Of a DNA stretch of 64,000 nt, positions 1 through 8,457 are shown piece by piece; positions within the stretch are counted from its first letter, which is position 1; each line of letters begins with the position of its first letter. A program made the translations under genes and the position numbers. This DNA is from Ruegeria sp. HKCCSA071 (GTDB lineage: Bacteria > Pseudomonadota > Alphaproteobacteria > Rhodobacterales > Rhodobacteraceae), in contig NZ_JAEDOX010000001.1 of assembly GCF_017872555.1 (NCBI RefSeq), forward strand, positions 1,537,941 to 1,601,940, read 5' to 3'. Under the pieces are notes generated by a model, which was not told the origin of the DNA, searched no databases, and saw nothing but the letters and a program-made list of their open reading frames with translations.

Positions 1-2
1 CT

Positions 3-440
3 GACCCGGACGTGAACCGCCCCGATTTCCTCTATGCCAAGCAGATGGGCATGAAGCTGCTATGCGCAAACCCCGATATTGTTGTCGATCGCGGCGAGGT
101 GCGCGAATGGTGTGCCGGCGCTTTGGCCAAGCTCTATACCGAGATGGGCGGCGAGAGCCTGTATTTCGGCAAGCCGCACCCGCCGATCTACGATCTGGCG
201 CGCCGCAGGTTGCAGGAACTGGGACATGATATCCCGGACAGCGACATTCTGGTGATCGGCGACGGCCCCCATACGGACATTCTGGGGGGCATGGGTGAAG
301 GCATTGATTCCCTGTTCATTTCGGGCGGGCTGGCGGCGGCTGAGACAAAAACGTCGCACCATCCGGATCACGAATCCCTAACGGCTTATATCGAAAGGGA
401 AAAGATCAACCCGACCTACACAATCGGTCGATTGAGATAG
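3..440 (+). CDS. HAD superfamily hydrolase (class IIA type), 3' part only
   Basis: The gene enters from outside the left edge. The frame is open from base 3, so the GTG at 12 is not a real start. The visible 145 residues are the C-terminal part of a class IIA HAD phosphatase. A conserved lysine lies in the GKPHPPIY segment, and the metal-binding motif reads GDGPHTDILGG, followed by a nucleotide-sugar-phosphatase-like tail (FISGGL). Members dephosphorylate small phosphorylated metabolites, and the substrate cannot be told here. The resemblance is to the hypothetical HAD-IIA group common in Rhodobacteraceae. The N-terminal nucleophile motif is outside the window. Confidence 0.8.
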   Translation, partial: DPDVNRPDFLYAKQMGMKLLCANPDIVVDRGEVREWCAGALAKLYTEMGGESLYFGKPHPPIYDLARRRLQELGHDIPDSDILVIGDGPHTDILGGMGEGIDSLFISGGLAAAETKTSHHPDHESLTAYIEREKINPTYTIGRLR

Positions 441-541
441 CAAGAAAAGACTTGATTTTCTGCAACTGCGAAGTAATAAAGTTGCCAACCTAGGCCGGAT
501 AGTGGTTTTTTCTTTCTCGGTCGATTTCGAGTGAGGGCAAC

Positions 542-985
542 ATGTTGGACAATCTTCCACGCGGAACGATCTGTATCGAAGACATCGAAATGGGCATGTC
601 CCGCCACCTGCGTAAAGTGGTGACGGACGAAGATATCGAGATGTTCGCGCAGGTCTCGACAGACCGGAACCCGGTGCATCTGGATGATGATTATGCCCGC
701 GATACAATCTTCGAAGGGCGCATCGCACACGGAATGCTGACAGCTGGGCTGATCTCGGCGGTAATTGGCGAACAACTGCCGGGCCATGGCACGGTCTATA
801 TGGGGCAGTCACTGAAGTTCCTGGCCCCCGTGCGCCCCGGTGACATGGTTTATGCCGAGGTCAAAGTCATCGACATCGACTTTTCCAAGCGCCGCGTCAA
901 ACTGGATTGTCATTGCTCTGTCGAGGGTAAGAAGGTTCTGATCGGCGAAGCCATGGTACTGGCCCCGTCGCGCAAGTTCGACTGA
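542..985 (+). CDS. MaoC family dehydratase (R-specific enoyl-CoA hydratase-like)
   Basis: A 147-residue single hot-dog domain. The hydratase-2 signature is present: D41 and H46 in TDRNPVHLD, followed by the IAHGM segment at about 61-65 that lines the active site. Family members hydrate trans-2-enoyl-CoA to (R)-3-hydroxyacyl-CoA, feeding polyhydroxyalkanoate synthesis or acting in beta-oxidation. The length fits a stand-alone hydratase of the PhaJ/MaoC kind. The ATG at 542 follows a purine-rich GAGGG ribosome binding site. A clear terminator follows, so it is probably transcribed alone or with the HAD gene 100 bp upstream. The precise acyl chain specificity cannot be seen. Confidence 0.85.
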   Translation: MLDNLPRGTICIEDIEMGMSRHLRKVVTDEDIEMFAQVSTDRNPVHLDDDYARDTIFEGRIAHGMLTAGLISAVIGEQLPGHGTVYMGQSLKFLAPVRPGDMVYAEVKVIDIDFSKRRVKLDCHCSVEGKKVLIGEAMVLAPSRKFD

Positions 986-1004
986 TCGGCGAACACATCC
1001 ATGC

Positions 1005-1031
1005 AAAAGGCGCCCGACCGGCGCCTTTTTT
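1005..1031. terminator. Bidirectional rho-independent terminator
   Basis: A GC-rich stem (GGCGCC at 1009-1014 pairing with 1020-1025) extended by A/T pairs, with a 5-base loop. It is followed by six T on the plus strand and four on the minus strand. It sits between the convergent maoC-type gene and metF and can end both transcripts. Confidence 0.85.
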
Positions 1032-1062
1032 GTTTGGACGCTATTTTTTTTGCCTGTGATTT

Positions 1063-2052
1063 TCAGGAAGAGCGGGCGCGTTTTCGCCCTTTCAACGCAC
1101 CGGATTCCAGAATGATCTCTGACACCACGTGTTCGCGCCTGTAAGCCATCACATGAACACCGGACACCCCCGCGATATCGCGGATCTGCTGGATCAGTTC
1201 GATACAGATCTTCTTGCCCTCGTCAGCTGGCTTTTCGGCTTTCTCCATTCGCTCGATGACCTGATCGGGGATGTGAATGCCGGGAACATTGCTGCGCATC
1301 CAGCGTGCCGCACGCGCTGACGCGATGGGGCCAACACCCGCGATGATGAACACTTTCTTGTCCAGTCCCGCATCCCGCACCCGCGCCATGAATTTCTCGA
1401 ACAGCGGAATGTCGTAGATGTAATTGGTCTGAATATACTCGGCCCCGGCCTCAACCTTCTTTGCCAGACGGTCAGGTCGCCAGTCATAAGGCGGTATGCA
1501 GGGGTTTTCGGCAGCACCAAGGAACAGTTGCGGCGGGCGCGTGATCTTACGACCAGAAAGGAACATTCCCTGATCGCGCATCGTACGGATCGTCCGCAAC
1601 AGAGTCAGGGAATCGAAATCGAATACCGGTTTTGCCCCTGGCTGATCCCCGACGCCGACGCCGTCGCCGGTCAGGCACAGCACGTTACTGACGCCCAACG
1701 CCGCGGCCCCAAGAACATCGCCCTGAATGGCAATCCGGTTCCGGTCGCGGCAGGAAATCTGATAGACCGGAGAATAGCCCGCGCGCGTCAGCAAGGCACA
1801 AATCCCAATCGAGGACATATGGCAGTTCGCGCCCGAAGCATCGGTTGCATTGATCGCGTCAGCCACTTCGCCAAGCGGTTGGGCCGCCTGAAAAACATCC
1901 TCTGGGTCGGCACTGTCGGGTGGGTTCAACTCGGCAGTGACTGCGAAACGGCCTGAACGGAGTACCTTTTCCAACCGGCTGTGCGACACATATCCTTGAG
2001 GAACCGGAACATAGCCAATCGGCTCCACCTCGTTGCGATGGGTATCACTCAT
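1063..2052 (-). CDS. metF: Methylenetetrahydrofolate reductase, catalytic subunit
   Basis: A 329-residue TIM-barrel protein of the MetF family, which reduces 5,10-methylene-THF to 5-methyl-THF. Visible family motifs are AELNPP (catalytic-type Glu at about 41), QISCRDRNR at about 98-106 and LTGD at 127-130, the folate- and flavin-contacting loops. The start overlaps the stop of the upstream Cys-rich subunit by 4 bases (ATGA), so the two are translationally coupled. The partner, with 8 clustered cysteines, suggests a two-subunit enzyme like the MetF-MetV enzymes of acetogens rather than the stand-alone E. coli enzyme. The electron donor is therefore uncertain. The product supplies methyl groups for methionine synthesis. 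Confidence 0.9.
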   Translation of the reverse strand: MSDTHRNEVEPIGYVPVPQGYVSHSRLEKVLRSGRFAVTAELNPPDSADPEDVFQAAQPLGEVADAINATDASGANCHMSSIGICALLTRAGYSPVYQISCRDRNRIAIQGDVLGAAALGVSNVLCLTGDGVGVGDQPGAKPVFDFDSLTLLRTIRTMRDQGMFLSGRKITRPPQLFLGAAENPCIPPYDWRPDRLAKKVEAGAEYIQTNYIYDIPLFEKFMARVRDAGLDKKVFIIAGVGPIASARAARWMRSNVPGIHIPDQVIERMEKAEKPADEGKKICIELIQQIRDIAGVSGVHVMAYRREHVVSEIILESGALKGRKRARSS

Positions 2053-2630
2053 TTCTTCAGTTCCCGGTTGATCGCGTTGAGTGGTTCGGCGGCCAGTGGT
2101 GCCGCAGAGGGTTCATTCTCGCGCGCTTCGGGGAATGCCTCGGCCAGCGCCAATCGGGCAGCATCCCGGGTCTCGCGCTCGTGTGCAGCAATTTCGCGAC
2201 TGACCCGCAACCAGGATGACGAGCCTTTCAACGTGTGCTCCACCGGCGGAAGAACTTCTTTTATCTTGTCGGCTCCGTCCCGCATACGGCTGGCTCCGTT
2301 CCAGGCCAGGGCCCAGACGCATTTCATATCCGGCTTCACCTCACAGAACTCGCCGGGACGTACGCCGCCACATGGGCCATTGCGCAATTGCTTTGGGCAG
2401 TTCATCGGGCAGGACATTCCGGTGGATGACAACACGCATTGCCCGCACATCTTGCAATCGAACAACAGGGTTTTAACGCCCTTCTCAACCAGTGCAATGG
2501 GGCGTTCGACGCGGTTATATCCGATCTTTGCAAATAGCGGGTCCATCGCGACCATGCCGCGTTCGACACATTTATAGATCCACTCGAAAGTGCGGGCATG
2601 ACGAATCGCGAACAGTCGCATTCGGTACAT
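2049..2630 (-). CDS. MetV-like Cys-rich subunit (methylenetetrahydrofolate reductase C-terminal domain protein)
   Basis: A 193-residue protein with eight cysteines between residues 59 and 104 (C59, C62, C65, C74, C78, C87, C96, C104), beginning FDCKMCGQCVLS. This is the pattern of the 'methylene-THF reductase C-terminal' domain (MetV/PF12225-type), which binds zinc or an iron-sulfur cluster. It lies directly upstream of metF with a 4-base overlap. The ATG at 2630 has a strong AGGAGG site 6 bases upstream. In acetogens the homologous subunit contacts MetF and carries electrons. Here the function is inferred from that resemblance and the coupling. Confidence 0.8.
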   Translation of the reverse strand: MYRMRLFAIRHARTFEWIYKCVERGMVAMDPLFAKIGYNRVERPIALVEKGVKTLLFDCKMCGQCVLSSTGMSCPMNCPKQLRNGPCGGVRPGEFCEVKPDMKCVWALAWNGASRMRDGADKIKEVLPPVEHTLKGSSSWLRVSREIAAHERETRDAARLALAEAFPEARENEPSAAPLAAEPLNAINRELKK

Positions 2631-2639
2631 GGGTCTGCC

Positions 2640-2720
2640 TCCTGTGCTGGGTTCGTTCGAACCTGGCCGGGCTTTGATCCGGCTCGCTGTAAATCCAGAG
2701 AACCGGATTTTCAGTCTAAA
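2640..2720 (-). promoter_or_regulatory. Putative structured 5' leader of the metF operon
   Basis: Between the Cys-rich subunit start (2630) and ribF (2892) lie 261 bases without a gene. On the minus strand the future mRNA can form AAATCC/GGATTT (2691-2696 with 2705-2710) and GGTTC/GAACC (2650-2654 with 2659-2663) hairpins just before the ribosome binding site. I do not recognise a known SAM, SAH or cobalamin riboswitch. The pairing is short, and a regulatory role is only a possibility. Confidence 0.3.
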
Positions 2721-2891
2721 CCCGGAATTTTTTTTGAATCAAGCGGTTGGAGACGCCTGGTCTGAAATACTTGGATTGGCCTCGTCCATTTCCCGGCCAA
2801 CTGAAATGTTCAGAGCTCAATCACAGGATCGCATTCTTTGAATTCAAACTGCCGCTTGAACAAATTGACTCGCGCCGCTACGCAATCGTCT

Positions 2892-3824
2892 ATGCACATC
2901 ATCCGGGATATCCAGTTCGTCCAGCCAGAAGATCGCGGCGCCAGCGTGGCAATCGGGAATTTCGACGGCGTTCATTTGGGGCATCAGTCGGTCATTGAAC
3001 TGGCCCGAAAGGCTGCGCCGGAGGCGCCGCTGGGTGTGTTGACCTTCGAGCCGCATCCGCGGGAGTATTTTGCGCCGGACACGCCTCCGTTCCGCCTGAT
3101 GCGGGGTAATGCGCGGGCGCACCGGCTGGAAAAGCTGGGCGTAGAGAAGCTGTATGAACTGCCGTTCAACGCGGCGCTGGCCGGTCTTTCGCCAATGGAG
3201 TTTGCGCGCAACGTGATCTGTGACGGGCTGGGCCTGTCGCATGTCGTCGTGGGTGCCGATTTCTGCTTTGGCAAGGGCCGCAGCGGCACAGCGCAGGATC
3301 TGGTGAAGTTCGGGCGGGACATGGGGTTCGACGTGACGATTGCGCCTTTGATGGAACGGTCGGAAAACGTGGTGTCCTCAACCGCCATTCGCACCGCGCT
3401 GAGCGACGGCCGACCACGGGACGCAGCCGCGATGCTGGGACACTGGCACCGGATCGAAGGCGAAGTGATCGGGGGCGAACAGCGCGGGCGCGAGTTGGGC
3501 TTTCCCACCGCGAACATGTCCATCGAAGGGCTGCACCCGCCAAAGTTCGGTGTCTACGCCGTATTGGTGGATGTGTTGGATGGGCCGCATAAAGGCAGCT
3601 ATCACGGTGCGGCCTCGATCGGGGTGCGTCCGATGTTTAACGGTCAGGTGCCCAATATCGAGACCTTCCTGTTCGACTTTTCGGGCGATCTGTACGGGGC
3701 GACCCTATCGGTGGGTCTGATCGACTTTCTGCGCCCCGAGATGACATTTGACGGGCTGGAGAGTCTGATCACGCAGATGGATGCCGACTGCGAACAGGCC
3801 CGCGGTGTTCTGACCGCCCTATGA
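2892..3824 (+). CDS. ribF: Bifunctional riboflavin kinase / FAD synthetase
   Basis: A 310-residue protein that phosphorylates riboflavin to FMN and adenylylates FMN to FAD. The N-terminal nucleotidyltransferase half has the FDGVHLGH motif (about 24-31) and the STAIR motif. The C-terminal flavokinase half begins near RGRELGFPTANM (about 198-209). A longer frame opens at 2838, but the ATG at 2892 gives the usual RibF N-terminus and length. It overlaps the next gene by 4 bases. Confidence 0.93.
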   Translation: MHIIRDIQFVQPEDRGASVAIGNFDGVHLGHQSVIELARKAAPEAPLGVLTFEPHPREYFAPDTPPFRLMRGNARAHRLEKLGVEKLYELPFNAALAGLSPMEFARNVICDGLGLSHVVVGADFCFGKGRSGTAQDLVKFGRDMGFDVTIAPLMERSENVVSSTAIRTALSDGRPRDAAAMLGHWHRIEGEVIGGEQRGRELGFPTANMSIEGLHPPKFGVYAVLVDVLDGPHKGSYHGAASIGVRPMFNGQVPNIETFLFDFSGDLYGATLSVGLIDFLRPEMTFDGLESLITQMDADCEQARGVLTAL

Positions 3825-4294
3825 GTGTTGATCCGATTGAACGCACGGGCCTGCCTGCCCGGTTTTGGGAACGCAAGCCCCTGCGCCAAATGAACCAGCG
3901 CGAGTGGGAGGCGTTGTGTGATGGCTGCGGCAAATGCTGCCTAAACAAGCTGGAAGATGAAGACACGGGCGAGGTTGCCCTGACCTGCGTCGCGTGCCGC
4001 TTGTTGGATGATGAAAGCTGCCGCTGCGTACAATACGACATCCGGCATCAATTCGTGCCGGAATGCATCGTCATGACCCCCGACAATATCGACGAACATG
4101 CCTATTGGTTGCCACAAACCTGCGCGTATCGGTTGTTGTGGGAAGGCAAACCGCTTTACGACTGGCACCCGTTGATATCTGGTACAGCGGACAGTGTGCA
4201 CGCTGCCGGGGTCTCGGTTCAGGGACGCACGGTGTCTGAATTCGAAACGCCCATGGAAGAGTGGGAAGATTACATAATCGAGGAGCCAAGCTGA
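3821..4294 (+). CDS. YcgN family cysteine cluster protein (UPF0260)
   Basis: A 157-residue soluble protein. Cysteines at 33, 36, 39, 40, 56, 59, 67, 69 and 82 form the characteristic CDGCGKCC plus CVACR pattern of the YcgN/YkgJ-type zinc- or iron-binding family. The biochemical role of the family is unknown. It is coupled to ribF by an ATGA overlap, and its own stop overlaps the ATG of the threonine aldolase gene. The three genes therefore form a tight operon whose members share no obvious pathway. Confidence 0.85.
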   Translation: MSVDPIERTGLPARFWERKPLRQMNQREWEALCDGCGKCCLNKLEDEDTGEVALTCVACRLLDDESCRCVQYDIRHQFVPECIVMTPDNIDEHAYWLPQTCAYRLLWEGKPLYDWHPLISGTADSVHAAGVSVQGRTVSEFETPMEEWEDYIIEEPS

Positions 4295-5328
4295 TGCATT
4301 TCGCGTCTGACAATTCCGGGCCGGTTCATCCGCAGGTCATGGCCAGGCTGGCCCAGGTCAATCAGGGCTATCAGATGGCCTATGGCGCGGATACGCTGAT
4401 GAACGAGGTGCGCGACCGTATCCGCAGCATATTCGAGGCTCCGGGTGCTGCGGTCTATCTGGTGGCGACGGGGACAGCAGCGAATTCGCTGGCCCTTGCA
4501 ACATTGTCAAAGCCCTGGGAAACGGTCTTCTGTTCCCCTGTCGCACATATCCACGAGGATGAATGCAACGCGCCGGAATTTTACAGCGGCGCCAAGCTGA
4601 CCCTGGTTCCGGGCGGAGACAAGATGACCCCTGAGGCGCTGCGCGGGTCAATTCTGGGCGAAGAAACACGCGGCGTACATGGGCCGCAGCGCGGTCCCGT
4701 GTCGATCACACAAGTAACCGAGCGCGGATCGGTTTATTCGCTGGCAGAGTTGCAGGCCCTGTGCGGGGTCGCCAAGACGTACGGCCTGCCCGTGCATCTG
4801 GACGGTGCGCGCTTTACCAACGCGTTGGTTGTGCTGAACTGTTCCCCGGCGGATATGACGTGGAAAGCAGGTGTGGATGCTGTCAGTTTTGGCGGCACCA
4901 AGAATGGTCTGATGGGTGTCGAGACGGTGGTGTTCTTTGATGAAAGCAAAGCCTGGGAGTTTGAGTTGCGGCGCAAACGCGGGGCGCATCTGTTTTCCAA
5001 GCACCGCTATCTGTCCGCTCAGATGGCCGCCTATCTGGAAGACGACCTGTGGCTGAAGATGGCACGTCAGGCCAATGACAATTGCGCCCGCTTGGCCGAG
5101 GGGTTGCGCGCCAAGGGGGCCGCATTTTTGCACGAACCGCAGGCCAATATGATCTTTGCCTCATTCCCACGCGCGAAGCACAAGCAACTGCATGAGGCCG
5201 GCGCGGTTTATCACCTTTGGGGGGCAGAGCTGGACGGCGAGGATGAAAACGAAAACCTCGCGTGCAGGCTGGTTTGCGACTGGTCCATCGGAGCGGCGGA
5301 GGTCGATCAGTTTCTCAATCTGCTTTAA
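4294..5328 (+). CDS. Low-specificity L-threonine aldolase (PLP enzyme)
   Basis: A 344-residue fold-type I PLP enzyme that cleaves L-threonine or L-allo-threonine to glycine and acetaldehyde. The PLP lysine is K203 in SFGGTKNGLMG, and DGAR at 170-173 holds the cofactor aspartate. The N-terminal HFASDNSGPVHP is typical of bacterial members. The ATG at 4294 overlaps the upstream stop (TGATG) and has AGGAG at 4281, which excludes the longer frame from 4261. The 3' end overlaps the convergent hydrolase gene by 14 bases. Confidence 0.88.
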   Translation: MHFASDNSGPVHPQVMARLAQVNQGYQMAYGADTLMNEVRDRIRSIFEAPGAAVYLVATGTAANSLALATLSKPWETVFCSPVAHIHEDECNAPEFYSGAKLTLVPGGDKMTPEALRGSILGEETRGVHGPQRGPVSITQVTERGSVYSLAELQALCGVAKTYGLPVHLDGARFTNALVVLNCSPADMTWKAGVDAVSFGGTKNGLMGVETVVFFDESKAWEFELRRKRGAHLFSKHRYLSAQMAAYLEDDLWLKMARQANDNCARLAEGLRAKGAAFLHEPQANMIFASFPRAKHKQLHEAGAVYHLWGAELDGEDENENLACRLVCDWSIGAAEVDQFLNLL

Positions 5329-6148
5329 CGCCTATCGGGGCGTTGGCCTGCCAGAACGCCCGCAGCAAAGCGCCGGTTTCATCAGGGTGTGAAATCGGCA
5401 GCATGTGCCCTGCGCCGTTGATGCGTTCATGGCGCGCATCAGACAGGCGCCGTTGCAGCCCTGCGCAAATCGCGTGGATCACCGGCGGCGTCTCAGACCC
5501 GCTCAGCAGCAGGGTCGGCATCGATGCACGCCGGAGCCGATCCGGGTCAAGCAAACCTGCCTGATCGTCATAGAGCACAGGCTGCACAGCCGGAACCGCG
5601 TCGACCCCACGCACCATATTTGCCCGCGTGCGTTCGGGCAGATCAGGCCATTTGGGGCTGATCTTCGTGCTCCACGCCCTGTTGAACAGGCGCGCGGCCA
5701 AAACCTTGTCACCAGACCCGAAGGCCGCGTTGACCGGCTCGGAGTCCCGTTCGTGCTGTTCGAACAACAGCGGCGCATCCTGTTTTGCAACTGCAAAAAA
5801 CACGGGTTCGATCAGGATCAGGCTGCGCACGCGGTCGGGATGTTCGATCGCCAGCCTAAGCGCGATCATGGCCCCAAAGGAATGCCCGATTACATCCATG
5901 GGTTCGGTCAATTCAGCCAAGGCGGGTTTGGTCACTGCGTCAAAGAAATCACCCTGCCCGTCCCAATCCGGGCTGCGCCCATGCGACATCATATCCGGGG
6001 CAATAAAGGACGCACAGCCATCCAGCGCACTGGCCAAACCGGACCAGGCACCGGAATGTGCGATCGTGCAATGGAGGGCGAGCAGTTTCCGCTCCCCCTC
6101 GCCCAAGTGCCTGACGAAAACCGATTGCATCGCGGCCCTGACCGTCAC
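5315..6148 (-). CDS. Alpha/beta fold hydrolase
   Basis: A 277-residue alpha/beta hydrolase with the nucleophile elbow GHSFG (Ser at about 90) and a C-terminal catalytic histidine in NGAGHMLP. The start is GTG at 6148 and overlaps by 4 bases the stop of the DsbA-fold isomerase gene, so the two are translated together. Substrate unknown. Pairing with a 2-hydroxychromene-2-carboxylate isomerase-like protein hints at aromatic or glutathione-linked catabolism, but this is inference. Confidence 0.85.
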   Translation of the reverse strand: MTVRAAMQSVFVRHLGEGERKLLALHCTIAHSGAWSGLASALDGCASFIAPDMMSHGRSPDWDGQGDFFDAVTKPALAELTEPMDVIGHSFGAMIALRLAIEHPDRVRSLILIEPVFFAVAKQDAPLLFEQHERDSEPVNAAFGSGDKVLAARLFNRAWSTKISPKWPDLPERTRANMVRGVDAVPAVQPVLYDDQAGLLDPDRLRRASMPTLLLSGSETPPVIHAICAGLQRRLSDARHERINGAGHMLPISHPDETGALLRAFWQANAPIGVKAD

Positions 6149-6747
6149 CCGTTCATCTCGGCCAGATGCTGGTCCAGATCATCCAGCCTGTCCTGACCCC
6201 AGAACCGCTGGTCGTCGGGTGTGATATAGAACGGTGCGCCGAAGACACCCCGGTCCACGGCTTCCTCGAGGTTGGCGGCATAGGTTTCTGCCCCAACCAG
6301 CAAGCCGCTGTCTGCCAGACCGGGATCAAACCCGGCTTGCGTCAGACATTCGCGGATGACATCGTCCTGTGCGATATCCTTTTCCTCGGCCCAGCAGGCG
6401 CGAAGGAAGGAATGACACAGCTTACCCACATCGCCCGAACCGTCCTTGATCGCGGCAATAACCGCATAAGATGACGGGGCCATGTTGGTCGGCCAGTGCG
6501 CCGGTTTCAGATTGAACTCCATCCCCAGATTCTTCGATTGGCGCAGCAACTCCTGTGCGCGGTATTCGATACGAGAGATATGCCGGTCTTTCGGAGGGGT
6601 TCCCCCGGTGCGCGCGAACAGGGCGATAATGTCTAGCGGTTTATAGTTGATCGTCGCGCCGTGTTTCGCCGCGATTTCTTCCAGCCGCATCCCCGCCAGA
6701 TAGGAATAGGGTGAGAGTGTCGCAAAAAAGTAGTCAATCTGGGTCAT
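6145..6747 (-). CDS. 2-hydroxychromene-2-carboxylate isomerase-like protein (DsbA fold, kappa-class GST type)
   Basis: A 200-residue thioredoxin-fold protein. The N-terminus has the family pattern FFATLSPYSYLAG with Ser12 at the glutathione-reactive position instead of a CXXC pair. The C-terminus has GVFGAPFYI and FWGQDRLDDL. Founding members isomerise a naphthalene-pathway intermediate using glutathione, but most homologues have unknown substrates. The ATG at 6747 has GGAGAAAG at a good distance, so the longer frame from 6864, which would overlap prs, is rejected. First gene of a two-gene operon divergent from prs. Confidence 0.85.
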   Translation of the reverse strand: MTQIDYFFATLSPYSYLAGMRLEEIAAKHGATINYKPLDIIALFARTGGTPPKDRHISRIEYRAQELLRQSKNLGMEFNLKPAHWPTNMAPSSYAVIAAIKDGSGDVGKLCHSFLRACWAEEKDIAQDDVIRECLTQAGFDPGLADSGLLVGAETYAANLEEAVDRGVFGAPFYITPDDQRFWGQDRLDDLDQHLAEMNG

Positions 6748-6854
6748 GTGCACTTTCTCCGCTGCGTTACCTTTGCGGGACGGTAAGGCCATGCTAAGCG
6801 GTGTCAACATCACGATTCTGTCACATTGCCATTGCTGCCCGGGGACCTCAGCCG

Positions 6855-7874
6855 ATGCCGACACTTCACGAACCCAAGCTTATCGCTGGGAACGCCAACC
6901 TTCCGCTTGCCCAAGCCATCGCACGCCGCATGAGCCTGTACCGAGGCGTTGATCAGGGTCTGGTCGATGCGCGTGTCGAGCGGTTCAACGACGGTGAGAT
7001 CTTCGTCGAAGTGTTCGAGAATGTGCGCGGCGAGGATATGTTCATTATCCAGCCAACCTCGAACCCGGCCAATGACAACCTGATGGAGCTGCTGATCATC
7101 GCAGATGCCCTGCGCCGGTCTTCCGCGCAGCGGATCACTGCCGTGATCCCGTATTTCGGGTACGCCCGTCAGGACCGTCGAACCAAGGCCCGCACGCCCA
7201 TCAGCGCCAAGCTGGTCGCCAACATGCTGACCGGGGCCGGGATCGAACGGATCCTGACAATGGACCTGCACGCGGCCCAGATTCAGGGCTTTTTCGACAT
7301 GCCCGTGGACAACCTTTATGCCTCGCCCATCTTTGCGCTGGATGTGAAGCATCAGTTCAAGGGAAATCTGGATGAAATCATGGTCGTTTCACCCGACGTG
7401 GGCGGCGTGGCCCGCGCGCGTGAACTGGCCAAGCGGATCAACGCCCCTCTGTCGATCGTGGACAAGCGCCGCGAGAAAGCTGGCGAAGTGGCCGAGATGA
7501 CCGTGATCGGGGATGTGAAGGACAAGATCTGTCTGATCGTGGACGACATGTGCGACACCGCCGGAACGCTGTGCAAGGCGGCGCAGGTGCTGCTGGATAA
7601 CGGTGCGAAAGAGGTTCATTCCTACATCACGCACGGCGTCATGAGCGGCCCTGCGGTGGAACGGGTGACAAATTCAGTAATGAAGTCGCTGGTGCTGACC
7701 GACACCATCCAGCCGACCAAAGAGATTTTGGGCGCCAAGAACATCCGCATTGTTCCGACCGCGCCTATCTTTACGCAGGCGATCCTGAACATCTGGAACG
7801 GAACCAGCGTGTCATCCCTGTTCGAAGACAAGACGCTGACACCGATCTACGAATCCATGTACCAGATGGATTGA
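6855..7874 (+). CDS. prs: Ribose-phosphate pyrophosphokinase
   Basis: A 339-residue PRPP synthetase making 5-phosphoribosyl-1-pyrophosphate from ribose 5-phosphate and ATP, the shared precursor of purines, pyrimidines, histidine, tryptophan and NAD. Motifs visible are FNDGEIFVE, the [11 protein letters not shown] metal/ATP loop and the PRPP-binding loop [12 protein letters not shown]. The ATG at 6855 gives the usual N-terminus and length. The frame could extend to 6801, but that would run into the divergent promoter region. Confidence 0.95.
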   Translation: MPTLHEPKLIAGNANLPLAQAIARRMSLYRGVDQGLVDARVERFNDGEIFVEVFENVRGEDMFIIQPTSNPANDNLMELLIIADALRRSSAQRITAVIPYFGYARQDRRTKARTPISAKLVANMLTGAGIERILTMDLHAAQIQGFFDMPVDNLYASPIFALDVKHQFKGNLDEIMVVSPDVGGVARARELAKRINAPLSIVDKRREKAGEVAEMTVIGDVKDKICLIVDDMCDTAGTLCKAAQVLLDNGAKEVHSYITHGVMSGPAVERVTNSVMKSLVLTDTIQPTKEILGAKNIRIVPTAPIFTQAILNIWNGTSVSSLFEDKTLTPIYESMYQMD

Positions 7875-7979
7875 GTTTGGACGGGGCGACAGGATGTGTC
7901 GTCCCTTTCTTTTTGCACCACCGATTGCGCACAAGCCCGACCCATGTGCGCAATCAGCGATACAAGTGGACCGATCTCC

Positions 7980-8429
7980 ATGACTGGCAACAAACGCATT
8001 GTTCTTTCCAGCGACCACGCGGCAATCGAGCTGCGTCAGGCTGTGGCCAACCACATCACGCAGCAAGGCTGGGACGTGGTCGATATCGGCCCGACGACCC
8101 CTGAAAGCACCCATTACCCCAAACACGGCAAGGCCGCGGCACTGGCCGTGGCTTCGGGGGATTGCGGATTGGGCATTATCCTCTGCGGCACGGGTCAGGG
8201 CATCATGATGGCCGCAAACAAGGTGCCCGGCATTCGCTGCGGCGTCTGTTCGGATGCGTTTTCTGCACGAATGATCCGCCAGCACAACAATGCCAACATG
8301 CTGTCGATTGGCGCGCGCGTTGTCGGCGAAGGTCAGGCGCTGGATATTGTGGATGCTTTTCTGGGTGCCGAATTCGAAGGTGGCCGCCACGCCACACGGG
8401 TCGATATGATCGAAGCGCAGGACGACTGA
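7980..8429 (+). CDS. rpiB: Ribose 5-phosphate isomerase B
   Basis: A 149-residue RpiB/LacAB-family sugar-phosphate isomerase interconverting ribulose 5-phosphate and ribose 5-phosphate. The N-terminal SSDHAAIELR, the catalytic cysteine in GIILCGTGQGIMM and the RQHNNANMLSIGARV segment are diagnostic. It lies downstream of prs, which uses its product, with about 105 bases between. The ATG at 7980 gives the normal length. An upstream in-frame extension to 7896 has no support. Confidence 0.92.
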   Translation: MTGNKRIVLSSDHAAIELRQAVANHITQQGWDVVDIGPTTPESTHYPKHGKAAALAVASGDCGLGIILCGTGQGIMMAANKVPGIRCGVCSDAFSARMIRQHNNANMLSIGARVVGEGQALDIVDAFLGAEFEGGRHATRVDMIEAQDD

Positions 8430-8457
8430 GCCCTGTGCCTGTCCTGTAAGCCCCGGA

